Shown here piece by piece: positions 61,443-64,000 of a DNA stretch of 64,000 nt. Where the stretch lies: positions 1-64,000 of the forward strand of contig NZ_SMBY01000014.1 in NCBI RefSeq assembly GCF_004342665.1. Direction: 5' to 3'. The DNA comes from Samsonia erythrinae. Its GTDB lineage: Bacteria > Pseudomonadota > Gammaproteobacteria > Enterobacterales > Enterobacteriaceae. The notes under the pieces are model-generated. The model made no database searches and had not been told where the DNA came from. It worked only from the letters and a program-made list of their open reading frames with translations. The translations under genes were made by a program, and so were the position numbers. The first letter of the stretch is position 1. Every line of letters begins with the position of its first letter.

Positions 61443-62090
61443 ATGCAGAAAGAGAAACTTTCCGCTTTAATGGATGGCGAGGCAGTGGATTCTGAACTGC
61501 TCAGCGCATTGTCGCAGGATGACAAGTTGCAGCAAAGTTGGCAAAGTTATCATCTAATCCGTGATGCATTACGTGGCGATGTGAATGAGCACATCATGCA
61601 TCTGGATATTGCCTCCCGCGTTGCTGATGCAATCGAAAAAGAACCTGTTTGTCTGGTTCCACAAGCTCAGCCGGAATCCCAGCCGCATCCCGTCGAGTGG
61701 GCCAAAATGCCATTTTGGAAAAAGATTCGCCCATGGAGCAGCCAGCTGACGCAGGTGGGAGTCGCTGCCTGCGTGTCTTTAGCGGTGATTGTCGGCGTTC
61801 AAAATTACCAGCAAGGTCATTCCTCTGAGCATGTTGTGGAGTCCGGCGTGTTCAGTACCTTACCTGCGATGGGGACGGCTTCCCCCGTGAGTCTGGGCGT
61901 ACCGTCAGAAAACGTGGTGCCATACAGCGGTCAGCAAAAATCGGATATACAGCGTAGCCGTCTTAACGCTATTTTGCAGGACTATGAATTACAGCGCCGC
62001 TTACATACCGAGCACGACCTACCGCAGGATGATCAGCAAGCGGCGGTTCAGGTTCCCGGTACGCAATCATTAGGAACGCAGCCCCAGTAA
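61443..62090 (+). CDS. rseA: Anti-sigma-E factor RseA
   Basis: RseA holds sigma-E at the inner membrane until DegS and RseP cut it. The 215-residue protein has the N-terminal cytoplasmic binding domain (MQKEKLSALMDGEAVDSELL), one membrane segment near residues 100-118 containing the VAACVSL site that RseP cuts in E. coli, and a periplasmic tail rich in Gln and Pro. Its stop overlaps the rseB ATG. Confidence 0.95.
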   Translation: MQKEKLSALMDGEAVDSELLSALSQDDKLQQSWQSYHLIRDALRGDVNEHIMHLDIASRVADAIEKEPVCLVPQAQPESQPHPVEWAKMPFWKKIRPWSSQLTQVGVAACVSLAVIVGVQNYQQGHSSEHVVESGVFSTLPAMGTASPVSLGVPSENVVPYSGQQKSDIQRSRLNAILQDYELQRRLHTEHDLPQDDQQAAVQVPGTQSLGTQPQ

Positions 62091-63052
62091 TGAAGCGAGT
62101 CTGGTCCGTTACCTGTTTGCTGATGGGTAGTCTGCTTTATTCTACAGTTTCCCCGGCTCAACGCGTTGAGCCGGGCGCGTTATTGCAACAAATGAATAGC
62201 GCGGTTCGTTCTTTGAACTATGAAATTTCATTTATCAACATCACGCTGCAAGGGTTTGAGTCGGTACGTTATCGCCATGCTGTGGTTAATCGTCGTGCGT
62301 TGGCTCAGCTCCTGTTTATGGACGGACCGCGACGCGAAATTGTACAGCGTGGTAATGAGGTCAGTTATTTTGATCCCGGTTTTGAGCCGTTTACGCTCAC
62401 CAGCGATCACATCGTCGATTCTCTTCCTTCTTTGGTCTTTGCTGATTTTCAGAAATTATCGTCCTATTATGATTTTGTCCCCGCCGACGGACGGGTGCGT
62501 ATTGCCGATCGTCTGGCCTCGGGCGTTCGGGTGATTTCTCGCGACGGGACGCGCTACAGCTATATGGTGTGGATTGATGCCGATTCCAAATTGCCGCTGC
62601 GTATTGATTTGCAGGATCGCAATGGCGACAGACGGCTGGAGCAATTCTTAACGACGTCGCTGATTATTGATGATGACGTGATGGAGGTGATGCGTCCTTT
62701 GGAACGTATTAACCTTCCGCCTGCGTTGCCTGTGCCGGCTATCGAACATGGTGATTTCAACTGGATGCCGGAATGGTTGCCATCGGGCATGAAAGAAGTT
62801 TCACACAATAAAAAGGTGTTGTCGGGCGCCGCTATACCGATTGAAACGCGTCTGTACAGCGATGGTTTATTCAGCTTTTCCATCAATGTTAGCCCGTCTT
62901 CTGATGCGGGCGGCGATCAATCTTTACTTACCGGTCGGCGCGCCATCTATACCGCGATGCGCGGTAATCGCGAGATTACTGTGGTTGGTGATATCCCCCT
63001 GGCGACGGCTAAACGCGTAGCCGACAGCATTACACTGAAGGCACAACCGTGA
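62090..63052 (+). CDS. rseB: Sigma-E regulatory protein RseB
   Basis: RseB binds the periplasmic part of RseA and blocks DegS cutting until displaced, in E. coli by LPS. The 320-residue protein has a signal peptide (cleavage after VSPA) and the two-domain MucB/RseB body (ALLQQMNSAVRSLNYEISFI and the C-terminal FSFSINVSPSS). It overlaps rseA by one base and rseC by four. Confidence 0.95.
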   Translation: MKRVWSVTCLLMGSLLYSTVSPAQRVEPGALLQQMNSAVRSLNYEISFINITLQGFESVRYRHAVVNRRALAQLLFMDGPRREIVQRGNEVSYFDPGFEPFTLTSDHIVDSLPSLVFADFQKLSSYYDFVPADGRVRIADRLASGVRVISRDGTRYSYMVWIDADSKLPLRIDLQDRNGDRRLEQFLTTSLIIDDDVMEVMRPLERINLPPALPVPAIEHGDFNWMPEWLPSGMKEVSHNKKVLSGAAIPIETRLYSDGLFSFSINVSPSSDAGGDQSLLTGRRAIYTAMRGNREITVVGDIPLATAKRVADSITLKAQP

Positions 63053-63501
63053 TCAGAGAATGGGCAACCGTCGTTTCATGGCAGGATGGCGTTGCGGCGC
63101 TACGGTGTGAGCCGAGCGCCGGGTGCGGCAGCTGTCAATCCCGTTCAACGTGTGGAACCGGCTTATTAAGTCAGTTAGGTCTTTCTGCTGAGAATGTGCT
63201 GTACGTTTCCTGCGATCGGCCTTTAGAACCGGGACAGAAAGTAGAACTGGGCATTTCTGAAGGACGGTTATTGTTCTCTGCTGTGCTGGTTTATTTTGTT
63301 CCTATCGTAGGGCTGCTGTGCGGCGCGGCGATATTCCAGATGCTGTTAAGTACCGATCTGGGCGCGGTTATTGGCGCCTTGCTGGGCGGCGGCCTGGCGT
63401 TCATCGGCGTGAGGCGGTGGGCAAAGCAGTTGGGCAGAAACAAACGTTATGAACCCGTTATCCTGCAAATTGCGCTGCCTGGGACCTTTCTGCAAAATTG
63501 A
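63049..63501 (+). CDS. rseC: Sigma-E operon protein RseC
   Basis: RseC is an inner-membrane protein with a mild positive effect on sigma-E and a link to SoxR reduction in E. coli. The 150-residue protein has an N-terminal Cys cluster CGSCQSRSTCGTG near residue 24-36 and two membrane segments (LLFSAVLVYFVPIVGLLCGAA and LGAVIGALLGGGLAFIGV regions). It starts at GTG 63049 within the rseB stop overlap (GTGA). Confidence 0.94.
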   Translation: MIREWATVVSWQDGVAALRCEPSAGCGSCQSRSTCGTGLLSQLGLSAENVLYVSCDRPLEPGQKVELGISEGRLLFSAVLVYFVPIVGLLCGAAIFQMLLSTDLGAVIGALLGGGLAFIGVRRWAKQLGRNKRYEPVILQIALPGTFLQN

Positions 63502-63798
63502 CCCGTTTGCTTATTCATGTTTGAACGGCGCGTAATAACATTGCTCTTCACGGTTTTGTCATTTTTCGTTGCGATATTTATCAGGTGATGACGCTTTGCT
63601 TTCCGCTTTCCTTCCGCTGCTCTGTTATTCCAAATAAAACCGTCATAATCAAAGGGAATACACCGGACATGACTAGGTTTTCACGCTTCTGGCATGTAGA
63701 ATGCTGCGATTCAGGTGGAATGACATCGCTGCTGTTTCGCCTATGCGCATACCCATCGGCAAGAATTTCAGGAATATCAAGGTAGAAAAATTTTTATA

Positions 63799-64000
63799 AT
63801 GAAGCATATACGAAATTTCTCCATTATTGCCCATATTGACCACGGTAAATCGACGTTATCTGACCGTATTATCCAGATTTGCGGTGGTTTGACCGAACGT
63901 GAAATGGCTGCGCAGGTCTTGGATTCCATGGATCTGGAACGTGAGCGTGGAATAACGATTAAAGCGCAGAGCGTGACGCTGGATTATAAAGCGCAGGACG
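63799..64000 (+). CDS. lepA: Elongation factor 4 (LepA), N-terminal part
   Basis: LepA is a ribosomal GTPase related to EF-G, acting in translation initiation or back-translocation. Only 67 codons are inside the window: [19 protein letters not shown] with the G1 loop AHIDHGKST, then the G2 region and [19 protein letters not shown] before G3. The gene continues past the window edge. It lies 297 bases after rseC; no other gene or clear promoter was identified in that gap. Confidence 0.96.

Noticed and set aside
63585-63785. 66-codon frame between rseC and lepA
   Set aside because: No ribosome-binding site, no signal or domain, and cysteine-rich random composition; treated as non-coding leader of lepA.

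Overview
The window looks like chromosomal core genome of a soft-rot enterobacterium (Enterobacterales, most like Pectobacterium or a close relative). This rests on protein similarity to the E. coli orthologues as I remember them, on gene order that follows two separate E. coli map segments, and on a dispersed intergenic repeat (17236-17480) of a kind I associate with Pectobacterium, Serratia and relatives. No phage, transposase, CRISPR array or toxin/defence island is visible, and I found no convincing new multi-gene system.

Region 1 (1-11.9 kb): a tRNA-Asp (probably the tail of an rRNA operon that ends just outside the window), yafD, mltD, gloB, yafS, the divergent rnhA/dnaQ pair, a second tRNA-Asp, the class Ib ribonucleotide reductase operon nrdHIEF with a tandem NrdR-box promoter, then speE-speD for spermidine synthesis. 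Region 2 (12-19.2 kb): yacC, a two-gene Fe(III)-type ABC importer without a binding protein, a GNAT acetyltransferase, hpt, can, and the ABC-2 type transporter pair yadGH. Region 3 (19.3-31.7 kb): pantothenate genes panBCD, folK-pcnB, gluQ, dksA, sfsA, thpR, hrpB and mrcB (PBP1B). Region 4 (31.7-45.9 kb): fhuCDB behind a Fur-box-like site but without fhuA, then hemL, clcA, erpA, a small secreted protein, btuF-mtnN, dgt, degP and cdaR. Region 5 (46-51.3 kb): a sulfate import operon (sbp-like gene, cysT, cysW, cysA) and an old-yellow-enzyme family oxidoreductase. Region 6 (51.4-64 kb): a tRNA array (Val, Val, Val, Lys) divergent from gltX, a secreted IroE/Fes-like esterase, two tRNA-Ala genes, ung, grcA, srmB, trmN6, nadB, the rpoE-rseA-rseB-rseC operon and the start of lepA.

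Several regulatory links can be read from the DNA. The sigma-E gene and the envelope protease gene degP both have GGAAC-type sigma-E promoters with a 16-base spacer. grcA has an FNR site placed exactly as in a class II activated promoter. nrdHIEF has two NrdR-like boxes 15 bases apart over its promoter. The stable-RNA promoters (tRNA-Asp 2, Val/Lys array, Ala pair) have near-consensus sigma-70 elements; those of the Val/Lys array and the Ala pair also have G+C-rich discriminators. Iron supply (fhuCDB, btuF, the orphan ABC pair), Fe-S insertion (erpA) and haem synthesis (hemL) lie within about 30 kb, but nothing seen shows that they act as one unit.
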